In this document: positions 1-5,900 of the stretch, piece by piece
Layout: each line of letters starts with the position of its first letter
Numbering within the stretch: the first letter of the stretch is position 1
From: Candidatus Omnitrophota bacterium
Lineage (GTDB): Bacteria > Omnitrophota > Gorgyraeia > B26-G9
Length of the DNA: 6,086 nucleotides
Direction of reading: 5' to 3'
NCBI GenBank assembly: GCA_018399295.1
Contig: JAGYOO010000094.1
Span: forward strand, 1-6,086
The notes under the pieces: generated by a model
Seen by the model: the letters and a program-made list of their open reading frames with translations, nothing else
What the model was told of the DNA's origin: nothing
Databases searched by the model: none
Program-made: the position numbers and the translations under genes

Positions 1-609
1 AAGCCTTGCGTCCCGGGCGCTGACAAAATCGGCCAGAGTCCGCGCGCGCGGCAGCAGCCGCTCCGGACAGACGGTCCTGATTTTTTTTTGTCGCAGGATT
101 GAATCCTCTTTCTCCGAAAACAGAATCGGGTCACCGGTAAGCAGGCAACCTTTTGGCAGCATCTTTATCAGCTCTTCCGGAGTCGTCAGCATCAACCTGC
201 CGATTTTTCGCGGGACTTCGGCCCTTATCTCGTAAATTCCGGCATAAACATTACCACGGCGGGCATCCCGGACAGCACAGACTTTCCCCTCCGGAGTCCT
301 GTTCTCAAAAGCCAGCAGATCCAGTCCGGAAAAAGAAAGTACCGGACAACCGAGAGCGGAAGCTAATCCCTTTACCGCGGCCACCCCGATCCTGATCCCG
401 GCGAACGACCCCGGACCGGTATTCACCGCCAGGAATCCGATGTCCTTCAGGGAGATATTGCCGCGCGTCAGCACCCGCTGGATTGCCGGAAACAGGGCCT
501 GAGCATGCGCCCGTTCTTTTTTTTGACTGTACCCGGCGATAAATGTCTCTTTTTGCCCTGCCGCCACGGTCAGATAAGCGCCGGAGGTGTCAACAGCCAG
601 AAACTTCAT
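1..609 (-). CDS. tsaB: TsaB, t6A tRNA-modification complex subunit (3' end cut by window edge)
   Basis: TsaB is the ASKHA-fold partner of TsaD in the cytoplasmic TsaB-TsaD-TsaE complex that transfers a threonylcarbamoyl group to A37 of ANN-decoding tRNAs (t6A). I translated the minus strand by hand: 203 codons are open from the ATG at 607-609 to the window edge with no stop. The N-terminus MKFLAVDTSGAYLTVA is the family's first beta-strand motif. The signature TGPGSFAGIRIGVA (residues 64-77) matches the usual TGPGSFTGLRIG box. RDARRGNVYAG (residues 115-125) fits the conserved D-A-R-R region. Family members are about 220-240 aa, so only about 20-35 residues are missing. The start is fixed by an ATGA overlap with tsaE and an AAAGGA ribosome binding site inside the tsaE tail. 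Two long A-tracts (A8 at 517-524, A9 at 81-89, read on the minus strand) lie inside the gene. By analogy with other genomes, rimI and/or tsaD may follow off the left edge. Confidence 0.93.
   Translation of the reverse strand, partial: MKFLAVDTSGAYLTVAAGQKETFIAGYSQKKERAHAQALFPAIQRVLTRGNISLKDIGFLAVNTGPGSFAGIRIGVAAVKGLASALGCPVLSFSGLDLLAFENRTPEGKVCAVRDARRGNVYAGIYEIRAEVPRKIGRLMLTTPEELIKMLPKGCLLTGDPILFSEKEDSILRQKKIRTVCPERLLPRARTLADFVSARDARL
81..89 (-). repeat. A9 homopolymer tract inside tsaB
   Basis: Nine consecutive A on the coding (minus) strand cover the codons CAA AAA AAA ATC around residues 173-176 of TsaB. It is the longest homopolymer in the window and is unusual in DNA of this GC content. 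Confidence 0.9.
517..524 (-). repeat. A8 homopolymer tract inside tsaB
   Basis: Eight consecutive A on the coding (minus) strand cover CAA AAA AAA in the SQKKE segment near residue 30 of TsaB. A one-base slip here would destroy most of the protein. Confidence 0.9.
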
Positions 610-1088
610 TTTTTTTCCTTTGATCGGGTTAAATTTCGAATAATCCGCAGGTATTGCTCACCATGGCCGGTCAGGCAAAACTCCCGGCTTTGGGGGCCGC
701 GGCTCTGGATCTCAATCTCCAGCCGCTCCGGCGGCAGCAGGTCTTTAGCCCGCTCCGCCCATTCAATCACGGTTACCGCCCGCTTGCGGTCCGACACCTC
801 CCAACATTCTTCTATCCCCAGAAACCCGCTGTGCCGGGAGTCCAGCCGGTAGAGATCCAGATGAAACAGCTTCAGTCTTGCCTCCGAATATTCCTTTATT
901 AACACAAAGGTCGGACTGCTCACTTCCTGGGGGTCGATTCCCAGGCCAAGCGCCAGCCCCTTAACCAGTACGGTCTTGCCGCTGCCCAGCTCACCACTGA
1001 GCGCGATAACCTCTCCGCCGGAAAGCTGTTTGGCAAGATAGACTCCGAACTCCATGGTCTCTTTCGGAGAGCGGGTTATTCGAACCAT
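606..1088 (-). CDS. tsaE: TsaE, t6A biosynthesis P-loop ATPase
   Basis: TsaE (YjeE family) is the small ATPase that binds the TsaB-TsaD heterodimer and drives turnover of t6A synthesis on tRNA. The 160-aa product has the normal family length. Visible motifs are the Walker A loop GELGSGKT (residues 32-39, K38 and T39), the switch-like SPTF (58-61), HLDLYRL (76-82, with the acidic D78) and VIEWAER (107-113, E109 and W110). All are hallmarks of the family. The ATG at 1086-1088 overlaps the thiL stop by 13 bp. The ribosome binding site before it is weak, so translation is probably coupled to thiL. An internal ATG at codon 12 would leave too little sequence before the Walker A strand, so the upstream start is preferred. 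The 3' end is GAA AAA AAA TGA, where the stop overlaps the tsaB start (ATGA) within a run of eight A. Confidence 0.96.
   Translation of the reverse strand: MVRITRSPKETMEFGVYLAKQLSGGEVIALSGELGSGKTVLVKGLALGLGIDPQEVSSPTFVLIKEYSEARLKLFHLDLYRLDSRHSGFLGIEECWEVSDRKRAVTVIEWAERAKDLLPPERLEIEIQSRGPQSREFCLTGHGEQYLRIIRNLTRSKEKK
609..616 (-). other. A8 tract with A-AAA-AAA slippery heptamer at the tsaE/tsaB junction
   Basis: Read on the minus strand, eight consecutive A span the last two lysine codons of tsaE and the A of the tsaB ATG. In the tsaE frame it reads G AA AAA AAA TGA, so A-AAA-AAA sits with its last two triplets in frame. A -1 slip would bypass the TGA and read ATG AAG, the first codons of tsaB, in frame. 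The geometry is seen directly; actual frameshifting or transcriptional slippage is inference. Confidence 0.4.
617..621 (-). promoter_or_regulatory. Shine-Dalgarno for tsaB inside the tsaE 3' end
   Basis: On the minus strand AAAGG lies seven A residues upstream of the tsaB ATG, which itself overlaps the tsaE stop. This is a reasonable ribosome binding site and supports the chosen TsaB start. The spacer is purely A, so it doubles as a homopolymer tract. Confidence 0.6.
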
Positions 1089-2008
1089 GTCCGGCCCGGT
1101 TTAAAATGACTGAACCCCTGGGGTTTTATTTTTCGAACCCGGCCGGATCCCTGACTTAAGCTCAGTCCACGGCCGGCGGTGATACTGCCAATGCGGGAAA
1201 GTCTTACCCGGGGAAACGGCCAGTCTTTCATCAGTCGGTCCCCCTGGTCGGGAGAAAGCGTAAATAAGAGTTCAAAGTCCTCTCCCGCGGCCGCCGCTTT
1301 TTCCAGAGACCCCGCGCCCTTAGCCAGAGGGATACGCTTTGGATCAATAACCGCTCCGCAGAAGCTGGCCTCAAGGATGTGGGAAAGATCCTGAAACAGT
1401 CCATCACTCACATCGATCATTGCATTAAGAGAAAAGTTTTCCGTTAAAAAGGCGGACTCCTTCAATCGGGGTGAAAACCGCAGGTGACGGCCGGACGGTC
1501 CGGCACCGATGGATCCGGTAATGAAAATCTGGTCCCCAGGCTTTGCGCCGGAACGGTAAACCGCCCGATCGGACCTAACTGTCCCGGATACACTGACGGA
1601 GATAATTATCCGGAGGGAACGATTCGTATCGCCGCCGATAAGCGTGCAGTTCCAGCGTCGTGCGGTGGCGCGGAGACCTCGATACAGAGCTCTTGCGTAA
1701 TCCAGATCCAGATCAGCCGGCAGCCCGAGGCTAACCAGACAAAAGCCAGGCCGTCCGCCCATAGCAGCAATGTCACTAAGCGAAACCGATAAGGCCTTTC
1801 TCCCCACCAGCTCCGGCGGCTGCGAGCGCCGGAAGTGAATGTTTTCGATAAGCATGTCCACGGTAAACAGATTACACAGATCCGGCGAACCCGGGACCGT
1901 AACCGCGGCGTCATCGCCAATCCCCTTAATAATGGAAGCGTTGGCAGAGATCCCGCGGGAAAGTTCCCGGATCAGCTTGAACTCTCCAACTTGGCTCAGC
2001 TCAGGCAT
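1076..2008 (-). CDS. thiL: ThiL, thiamine-monophosphate kinase
   Basis: ThiL phosphorylates thiamine monophosphate with ATP to thiamine diphosphate, the last step of cofactor synthesis, in the cytoplasm. The 310-aa protein shows the AIRS/PurM-type architecture: GIGDDAAV (residues 29-36) and TVDMLIENIHF (49-59) supply metal and nucleotide ligands; KALSVSLSDIAAMGG (71-85) and IGGDT (124-128) complete the N-terminal half; the C-terminal half has RSGAKPGDQIFITGSIG (152-168), MIDVSDGL (197-204) and GEDFELLF (242-249). All key Asp residues are present. The segment between the GSIG strand and the HLRFSPRL helix is very short compared with Escherichia coli ThiL, a deletion of about 15-20 residues that appears to be a lineage variant rather than damage. 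The ATG at 2006-2008 overlaps mtnA by 13 bp with only a weak GGAA upstream, so it is probably translationally coupled. The following tsaE gene also overlaps by 13 bp. The thiL-tsaE-tsaB order matches B. subtilis and others. Confidence 0.95.
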   Translation of the reverse strand: MPELSQVGEFKLIRELSRGISANASIIKGIGDDAAVTVPGSPDLCNLFTVDMLIENIHFRRSQPPELVGRKALSVSLSDIAAMGGRPGFCLVSLGLPADLDLDYARALYRGLRATARRWNCTLIGGDTNRSLRIIISVSVSGTVRSDRAVYRSGAKPGDQIFITGSIGAGPSGRHLRFSPRLKESAFLTENFSLNAMIDVSDGLFQDLSHILEASFCGAVIDPKRIPLAKGAGSLEKAAAAGEDFELLFTLSPDQGDRLMKDWPFPRVRLSRIGSITAGRGLSLSQGSGRVRKIKPQGFSHFKPGRTWFE

Positions 2009-3036
2009 GATCTGATATTCCGAACATAAGGAGGACGAATAATGCCCTGGTCGGTAACGATTGCCGTGATCAGACGGGCAGGGACGACATCAAAGGCGAA
2101 ATTAAGGATCTTGACCTTGGCCGGGGCGACTGATTTTTTAAAGAACATCCTCCGCACCTCGCCTGGATCGCGCTGTTCAATGGGAATCAGATCTCCAGTC
2201 TTTAAAGATTGATCAAAGGTCGACTGCGGGGCTACGACATAAAACGAGATTTTGTGACTTCGGGCCAGAACTGCGAGAGAATAAGAACCAATCTTATTCG
2301 CCGCGTCGCCGTTGGCCGCAATCCGGTCCGCGCCGATAAAAACCTTGTCGATCATTCCACGTCTCATGAGCCAACCGGCAGTATTATCGCAGATCAAAGT
2401 GGGATCAAGACCTTTACGGCTCAGTTCCCAGCTGGTAAGCCGGGCCCCCTGCAGCAACGGCCGGGTTTCACAGGCAAACACCTTAAGCTTTTTCCCCTGT
2501 TCCGCGGCCCGATACAAAACCCCCAGAGCAGTACCGTAATCCACTGTGGCCAGAATTCCGGTATTGCAGTATGTAAGGACCCGATCATTGTTGGCTATCA
2601 GAACCTGTCCCTGCCGCGCCATCTCCCGGCAGCAGCGTCGGTCATCCTCCATGATCTTTAACGCTTCCTGCAACAGGGCCGCTTCAATCCGGTCTACCGG
2701 CTGATCACCCAAGACCTCGACGGTCCGGCGCATCCGTTCTAAAGCCCATCGCAGATTTACGGCCGTGGGCCGGGCCGAATTCAGATAGTTAAAAGTGGAA
2801 TCTATCTTTTTTCGCAATGCGAGATAGCCGCTGAATTTCTTTCCCCGGACACCCAAATACAGACCAAGCGCCGCCGCCGCTCCGATAGCCGGGGCGCCCC
2901 GGACCTTGAGATCTTTTATCGCCTTCCAGACCGCGGCCGGAGTCGTACATTGGATCATTACCAGCTTGTCCGGCAAACGCGTCTGATCAATAAGCACTGC
3001 CCGGTTGTTTTTCCAGCTGACTGTCCGCAGTTCCAT
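1996..3036 (-). CDS. mtnA: MtnA, S-methyl-5-thioribose-1-phosphate isomerase
   Basis: MtnA isomerises 5-methylthioribose-1-phosphate to the ribulose-1-phosphate form, an early step in salvage of methylthioadenosine made from S-adenosylmethionine. In organisms lacking the full cycle it can feed an aldolase 'shunt'. The 346-aa length is typical. Motifs: VRGAPAIG (residues 45-52), SARPTAVNL (87-95), TYCNTG (155-160) with the catalytic-type Cys157, ACETRPLLQGARLT (188-201), CDNTAG (216-221), GADRIAANGDAANKIG (235-250) with the catalytic-type Asp237, and FDVVPARLITAIVTDQG (315-331). The intact Cys/Asp pair and ETRP motif favour true MtnA over the related eIF2B-like or ribose-1,5-bisphosphate isomerases. 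The ATG directly follows the TAG of the GGDEF gene (TAGATG), and AGGAAGGG lies a few bases upstream. No other methionine-salvage gene is in the window; thiL follows with a 13-bp overlap. Confidence 0.95.
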   Translation of the reverse strand: MELRTVSWKNNRAVLIDQTRLPDKLVMIQCTTPAAVWKAIKDLKVRGAPAIGAAAALGLYLGVRGKKFSGYLALRKKIDSTFNYLNSARPTAVNLRWALERMRRTVEVLGDQPVDRIEAALLQEALKIMEDDRRCCREMARQGQVLIANNDRVLTYCNTGILATVDYGTALGVLYRAAEQGKKLKVFACETRPLLQGARLTSWELSRKGLDPTLICDNTAGWLMRRGMIDKVFIGADRIAANGDAANKIGSYSLAVLARSHKISFYVVAPQSTFDQSLKTGDLIPIEQRDPGEVRRMFFKKSVAPAKVKILNFAFDVVPARLITAIVTDQGIIRPPYVRNIRSCLS

Positions 3037-3981
3037 CTACTTCCCTTCCTGACGCATCAGGTCCGCAGCCGGCAATGCGTCCGGTGATACCCCGTAAACT
3101 CGGGTCCGGTTGCGTCCCTGCCGTTTAGAGGTATACAGAGCAACGTCAGCCTGGGTTACAAGTTCATCCACATCCAAAGCCCGGGTTCCACTGTTCACTG
3201 AACTTATGCCGCAGCTGACAGTAATGTTAAACTTTTCTCCGCCCACGGAAATGCTTTTATTCGCGATAACTTCCCGGAACCGTTCGGTGATGACATAGGC
3301 CCCCTCAATACTTGTTTCCGGAAGAAGCACTCCGAACTCATCGCCTCCATAGCGGCAGACGATGTCCGTAGTCCGGCAGTTGCGGCGCAGGCTGCGCGCA
3401 ACGTGTTTAAGCACGACATCCCCGACCGGATGTCCGTAATGATCGTTTATTTCCTTAAAGTTATCCACATCGATTATAGCGCAGCAGAAACTGCGCTTAT
3501 ACCTCCGGCCGCGTTCAAACTCATCGATCAGCCGGTGCTGAAAAAACCGGCGGTTGTAGGAATGGGTCAATCCGTCTACGACTGACTGTCGAAACACCTC
3601 ATCAAATAGCCGCTTGTGCTGAAGAAGATTTTTTATCCTGAACACGATCTCTCGAGGGTCACAACCTTTCATGAGAAAATCCGATGCCCCCAGCTGCAGT
3701 CCTAAAAGTTTATTGTCCAGATTCGCGCTGGATGAAAGGAAAAGAACCGGCATTCCCAACCGGCGTTCATCCTGCCGCACGCGCCGGCAGACTTCGAACC
3801 CGTCGATATCCGGAAGAACCAGATCAAGAACCAGCACGTCGGGGCTGATTTTTTCCACCATCATCAGGCCTTCGACCCCGCTCTTAGCGTGAAAAACCAG
3901 GAATCCCTCCGGCTGGAGAATATCCTTCAGCACCTGAAAATCCAGCTCTTCGTCTTCAATTACCAGGATCCTGTCTTTCAC
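3037..3981 (-). CDS. PleD-like response regulator: REC receiver + GGDEF diguanylate cyclase
   Basis: This 314-aa cytoplasmic protein is predicted to make cyclic di-GMP from two GTP when phosphorylated by a partner histidine kinase. The receiver domain spans about residues 3-120, with acidic pocket E9/D10, phospho-acceptor D53 in VLDLVLPD, Ser83-85 at the switch position and K105. K105 is followed by Gly instead of the usual Pro. A short helical linker (about 118-135) leads to the GGDEF domain (about 136-298): DGLTHSYNRR (136-145), DVDNFKEINDHYGH (171-184), an intact GGDEF signature (212-216) and ALYTSKRQGRNR (281-292). An RTTD I-site (203-206) lies five residues before GGDEF, so product inhibition is expected. 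The start is GTG at 3979-3981, overlapping the DUF362 stop (GTGA) and preceded by AGGAGG eight bases away. No histidine kinase is in the window. No membrane segments are visible. Confidence 0.95.
   Translation of the reverse strand: MKDRILVIEDEELDFQVLKDILQPEGFLVFHAKSGVEGLMMVEKISPDVLVLDLVLPDIDGFEVCRRVRQDERRLGMPVLFLSSSANLDNKLLGLQLGASDFLMKGCDPREIVFRIKNLLQHKRLFDEVFRQSVVDGLTHSYNRRFFQHRLIDEFERGRRYKRSFCCAIIDVDNFKEINDHYGHPVGDVVLKHVARSLRRNCRTTDIVCRYGGDEFGVLLPETSIEGAYVITERFREVIANKSISVGGEKFNITVSCGISSVNSGTRALDVDELVTQADVALYTSKRQGRNRTRVYGVSPDALPAADLMRQEGK
3043..3050 (-). promoter_or_regulatory. Shine-Dalgarno for mtnA
   Basis: On the minus strand AGGAAGGG lies inside the last codons of the GGDEF gene, six bases before the mtnA ATG. 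It supports that start and suggests mtnA is translated independently despite the zero-gap junction. Confidence 0.6.
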
Positions 3982-5072
3982 TTTCTAATCCTCCTGTTAA
4001 TAAACCTGAGTCGCATGGCATTTTCCGGGCAGGCCTCGCTACAGCAAAAACAGAGTATGCAGCGGCGGGAATCTACCATCATCTTTCCGTTTCGCTCAAA
4101 CACCGCCTGTTGCGGGCAAATCCGGCGGCACATACCACAATTCGTACAGACCCGGGAATCGATTTTCATTGCCAGCGGCACCAGGCGCAGAAAAAACCGG
4201 CTTAAAAAATTCGGCAGACGAAACAGCGGCGAGATCCGCGGCAGGCGAAAATCATTCACCTTCACCGCTTGAACGGTTTCCCCCAGTATCTCTATTTTCT
4301 CCGGGGCCAGGCAAAGCTTCCGGGCAGTCGCTTCCCGCAGAAAAACAACTTTTGCCGGATCCAGTCCGATGACCTTACACATCACACTGTCCAGGGCCGC
4401 GCCGTTGATTCCCGCGGCCACAAGTCCAAGACGGCGGGGAGCACCATGCGTTGGCCCGTCCCCTTCCATAGCCATAACCGCGTCGAGAATATGCAGCTGC
4501 ACCGCGGCTGACTCATAGATATCCACCAGCCTTTCTCCAAACCGGCGAAAATTAGGCGCCTGCTGGTGGCATTGGACTTTAGCCAGCCCCGGGATAAGTC
4601 CGAAAACATTTTTCACCGCTCCTGTCAGAGTGGTGAGGTTGTGAGTTTTAAATTTCGGCAGCGAGATGCAAACCATCTCTTCCATGAGAGCCGAAAACGG
4701 CAGGCCTTTTTTCTTTATGATCCGATCGAACTTTACCGGAGTAGTCCCTTCTTCCCGGCAAAGCCGGTTGATCCCGCACTGTTCATAAACATATTCCGCT
4801 GCCGTCAGCCCGGCCGGGCTGTCTCCGATATAGATCTGGTCCGTCTGCCGCCGGACACAACGAATCACCGCGCGGATGAATTCCGGATGCGTGGTAACCG
4901 CCTCTTCCGGAGAGGCAGCCTTGATAAGGTTCGGCTTCAGCAGGACCTTCTGGCCCCGGCCGACTATCCTCTCGATTCCTCCCAGCAATCCGATTGCCTG
5001 ATCAACCGCGGCCTGAATTTTCCGTGAATCGTAATCAGCGCAGCGAACCAGACTTACCTGATAATTCAACAT
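3978..5072 (-). CDS. DUF362 protein with C-terminal 2x[4Fe-4S] ferredoxin domain
   Basis: The family (DUF362, PF04015) has no firmly assigned reaction that I can state; the iron-sulfur tail points to electron transfer or redox chemistry, probably in an anaerobe. Counting from the ATG (364 aa), the DUF362 part covers about residues 7-265: VLLKPNL (43-49), GDSP (83-86), LPKFKTHNLTTLTGAVKNV (138-156), GLIPG (158-162) and MEGDGPTHG (202-210). A basic, proline-containing linker (about 275-303) precedes two cluster motifs: C309-x2-C312-x2-C315-x3-C319-P and C338-x2-C341-x2-C344-x3-C348-P, with an extra Cys343. No signal peptide is seen, so it is likely cytoplasmic. A TTG at 5073-5075 directly upstream is an alternative start; I prefer the ATG. 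No Shine-Dalgarno precedes either, but a promoter-like sequence does. The TGA stop overlaps the GGDEF gene start by 4 bp. Confidence 0.9.
   Translation of the reverse strand: MLNYQVSLVRCADYDSRKIQAAVDQAIGLLGGIERIVGRGQKVLLKPNLIKAASPEEAVTTHPEFIRAVIRCVRRQTDQIYIGDSPAGLTAAEYVYEQCGINRLCREEGTTPVKFDRIIKKKGLPFSALMEEMVCISLPKFKTHNLTTLTGAVKNVFGLIPGLAKVQCHQQAPNFRRFGERLVDIYESAAVQLHILDAVMAMEGDGPTHGAPRRLGLVAAGINGAALDSVMCKVIGLDPAKVVFLREATARKLCLAPEKIEILGETVQAVKVNDFRLPRISPLFRLPNFLSRFFLRLVPLAMKIDSRVCTNCGMCRRICPQQAVFERNGKMMVDSRRCILCFCCSEACPENAMRLRFINRRIRK
3990..3995 (-). promoter_or_regulatory. Strong Shine-Dalgarno for the GGDEF response regulator
   Basis: AGGAGG on the minus strand lies eight bases before the GTG start, inside the DUF362 3' end. 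It is the best ribosome binding site in the window and fixes the GTG start even though the gene overlaps its upstream neighbour by four bases. Confidence 0.75.
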
Positions 5073-5078
5073 CAATCT

Positions 5079-5108
5079 ATTTTACAGTTATTCCGGGCCA
5101 TTTTTCAA
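5079..5108 (-). promoter_or_regulatory. Possible sigma70-type promoter before the DUF362 gene
   Basis: In the only intergenic gap of the window the minus strand reads TTGAAA (5108-5103), an 18-base spacer, then TAAAAT (5084-5079). Each hexamer matches the TTGACA/TATAAT consensus at five of six positions. The -10 box ends six bases before the ATG, so a transcript would begin at or near the start codon (leaderless). AT-rich gap sequence can mimic promoters, so confidence is limited. Confidence 0.35.
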
Positions 5109-5114
5109 TTGGTT

Positions 5115-5900
5115 TTACTCTATACGAAAAAGTTTCTTTGCCGTGTCTGTGGTAATATCGTTTATCCGGGAAACCGGAACCTGCTTCCGGGTCGCGATGA
5201 AAACGGCCGTTTCTTTCAAATTCGCCGGCTCGTTACGCCTGCCGCGCAGAGACTGCGGCGGCAGAAACGGAGAATCGGTTTCCAACAGGATATGTTCCAG
5301 GGGAGCGTAATCAACGAATTCCCGCAAGTCATCAGCAGCCGGATAAGTAATGTTAGCGGTAAACGAGACCATAAACCCCTTGTCCAGTGCGGCACGCAGG
5401 AGGCCCTTATCTCCGCTGAAACAATGCAGTACTCCCGGCGCGCTTACCTTTCCTTGCAGGATAAGTCCGGTCAGCTCAGAAGCCGCCTCGCGGCAATGCA
5501 GCACTACCGGCAACCGCTGTTCCCGGGCCAGAAGGCATTGCTGTTCGAAAAACTCTATCTGACGAAACCGTGCCCGCTGGGAAAGTCTTTTATCCGCCTG
5601 ACCGCGATCGTAAAAGTCCAGGCCGATCTCTCCCAAAGCAACCATCTTTTGCTCCCGCAATAGCCGCGCTAATGGTTCCAACTCTGCGATAGAAGCGGTT
5701 TCGACACTGTTCGGATGGATTCCGGCAGTGGAATAAATATTGGGGTTTTGCCTGGCCAGGTCCAGTGATTCACGCGAGGTCGGCAGGTCAGTACCGACAT
5801 TAATCATTATCTCCACCCCGGCGGTAGCAGAGCGCTGGATTACCTCCGCGCGATCGGGATCAAACTGTTTAAAATTAAGATGGCAATGGGTGTCGATCAT
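5115..5900 (-). CDS. tatD: TatD-family metal-dependent hydrolase (DNase)
   Basis: TatD/YcfH-type proteins are cytoplasmic TIM-barrel, divalent-metal hydrolases with 3'-5' nuclease activity on DNA; the exact physiological substrate of this copy is not evident. The 261-aa length is standard. The full ligand set is visible: H5 and H7 in DTHCHL, GIHP (residues 60-63), E91 in GEIGLD (90-95), H135 in VVLHCR, H159 in VLHCFSG, and D209 in LETDSP (206-211). The substrate-side motif RRNEP is at 221-225. The start MIDTHCHL at 5898-5900 is the conserved N-terminus of the family. It shares one base with the metG stop (TGATG), and no Shine-Dalgarno is evident, so reinitiation after metG is likely. metG-tatD is a common pair in bacteria, often followed by rnmV and ksgA; here a DUF362 gene follows instead after about 40 bp. 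Confidence 0.95.
   Translation of the reverse strand: MIDTHCHLNFKQFDPDRAEVIQRSATAGVEIMINVGTDLPTSRESLDLARQNPNIYSTAGIHPNSVETASIAELEPLARLLREQKMVALGEIGLDFYDRGQADKRLSQRARFRQIEFFEQQCLLAREQRLPVVLHCREAASELTGLILQGKVSAPGVLHCFSGDKGLLRAALDKGFMVSFTANITYPAADDLREFVDYAPLEHILLETDSPFLPPQSLRGRRNEPANLKETAVFIATRKQVPVSRINDITTDTAKKLFRIE

Noticed and set aside
81..89. T9 run on the plus strand as a terminator U-tract
   Set aside because: It is inside tsaB, no stable GC hairpin directly precedes it, and no plus-strand gene exists to terminate. It is the complement of Gln-Lys-Lys codons.
505..902. Overlapping plus-strand open frames over tsaE
   Set aside because: They run antisense to the P-loop protein TsaE and have no family features.
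1606..1920. 104-codon minus-strand open frame within thiL
   Set aside because: It is an out-of-frame shadow of the ThiL coding region; ThiL motifs on both sides are continuous in the main frame, so there is no frameshift.
2209..2661. 150-codon open frame on the plus strand
   Set aside because: It is fully antisense to mtnA over its catalytic region, with no recognisable motif.
3978..3981. DUF362-GGDEF gene fusion
   Set aside because: There is a clear TGA stop and a separate GTG start with a strong ribosome binding site, so these are two genes with a four-base overlap.
4566..5027. 153-codon open frame on the plus strand
   Set aside because: It is antisense to the conserved DUF362 domain; its composition is explained as a shadow of GC-rich codons on the other strand.
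5109..5663. 184-codon open frame on the plus strand
   Set aside because: It lies antisense to tatD, whose product carries every catalytic motif. The plus-strand translation shows no recognisable family and no ribosome binding site.
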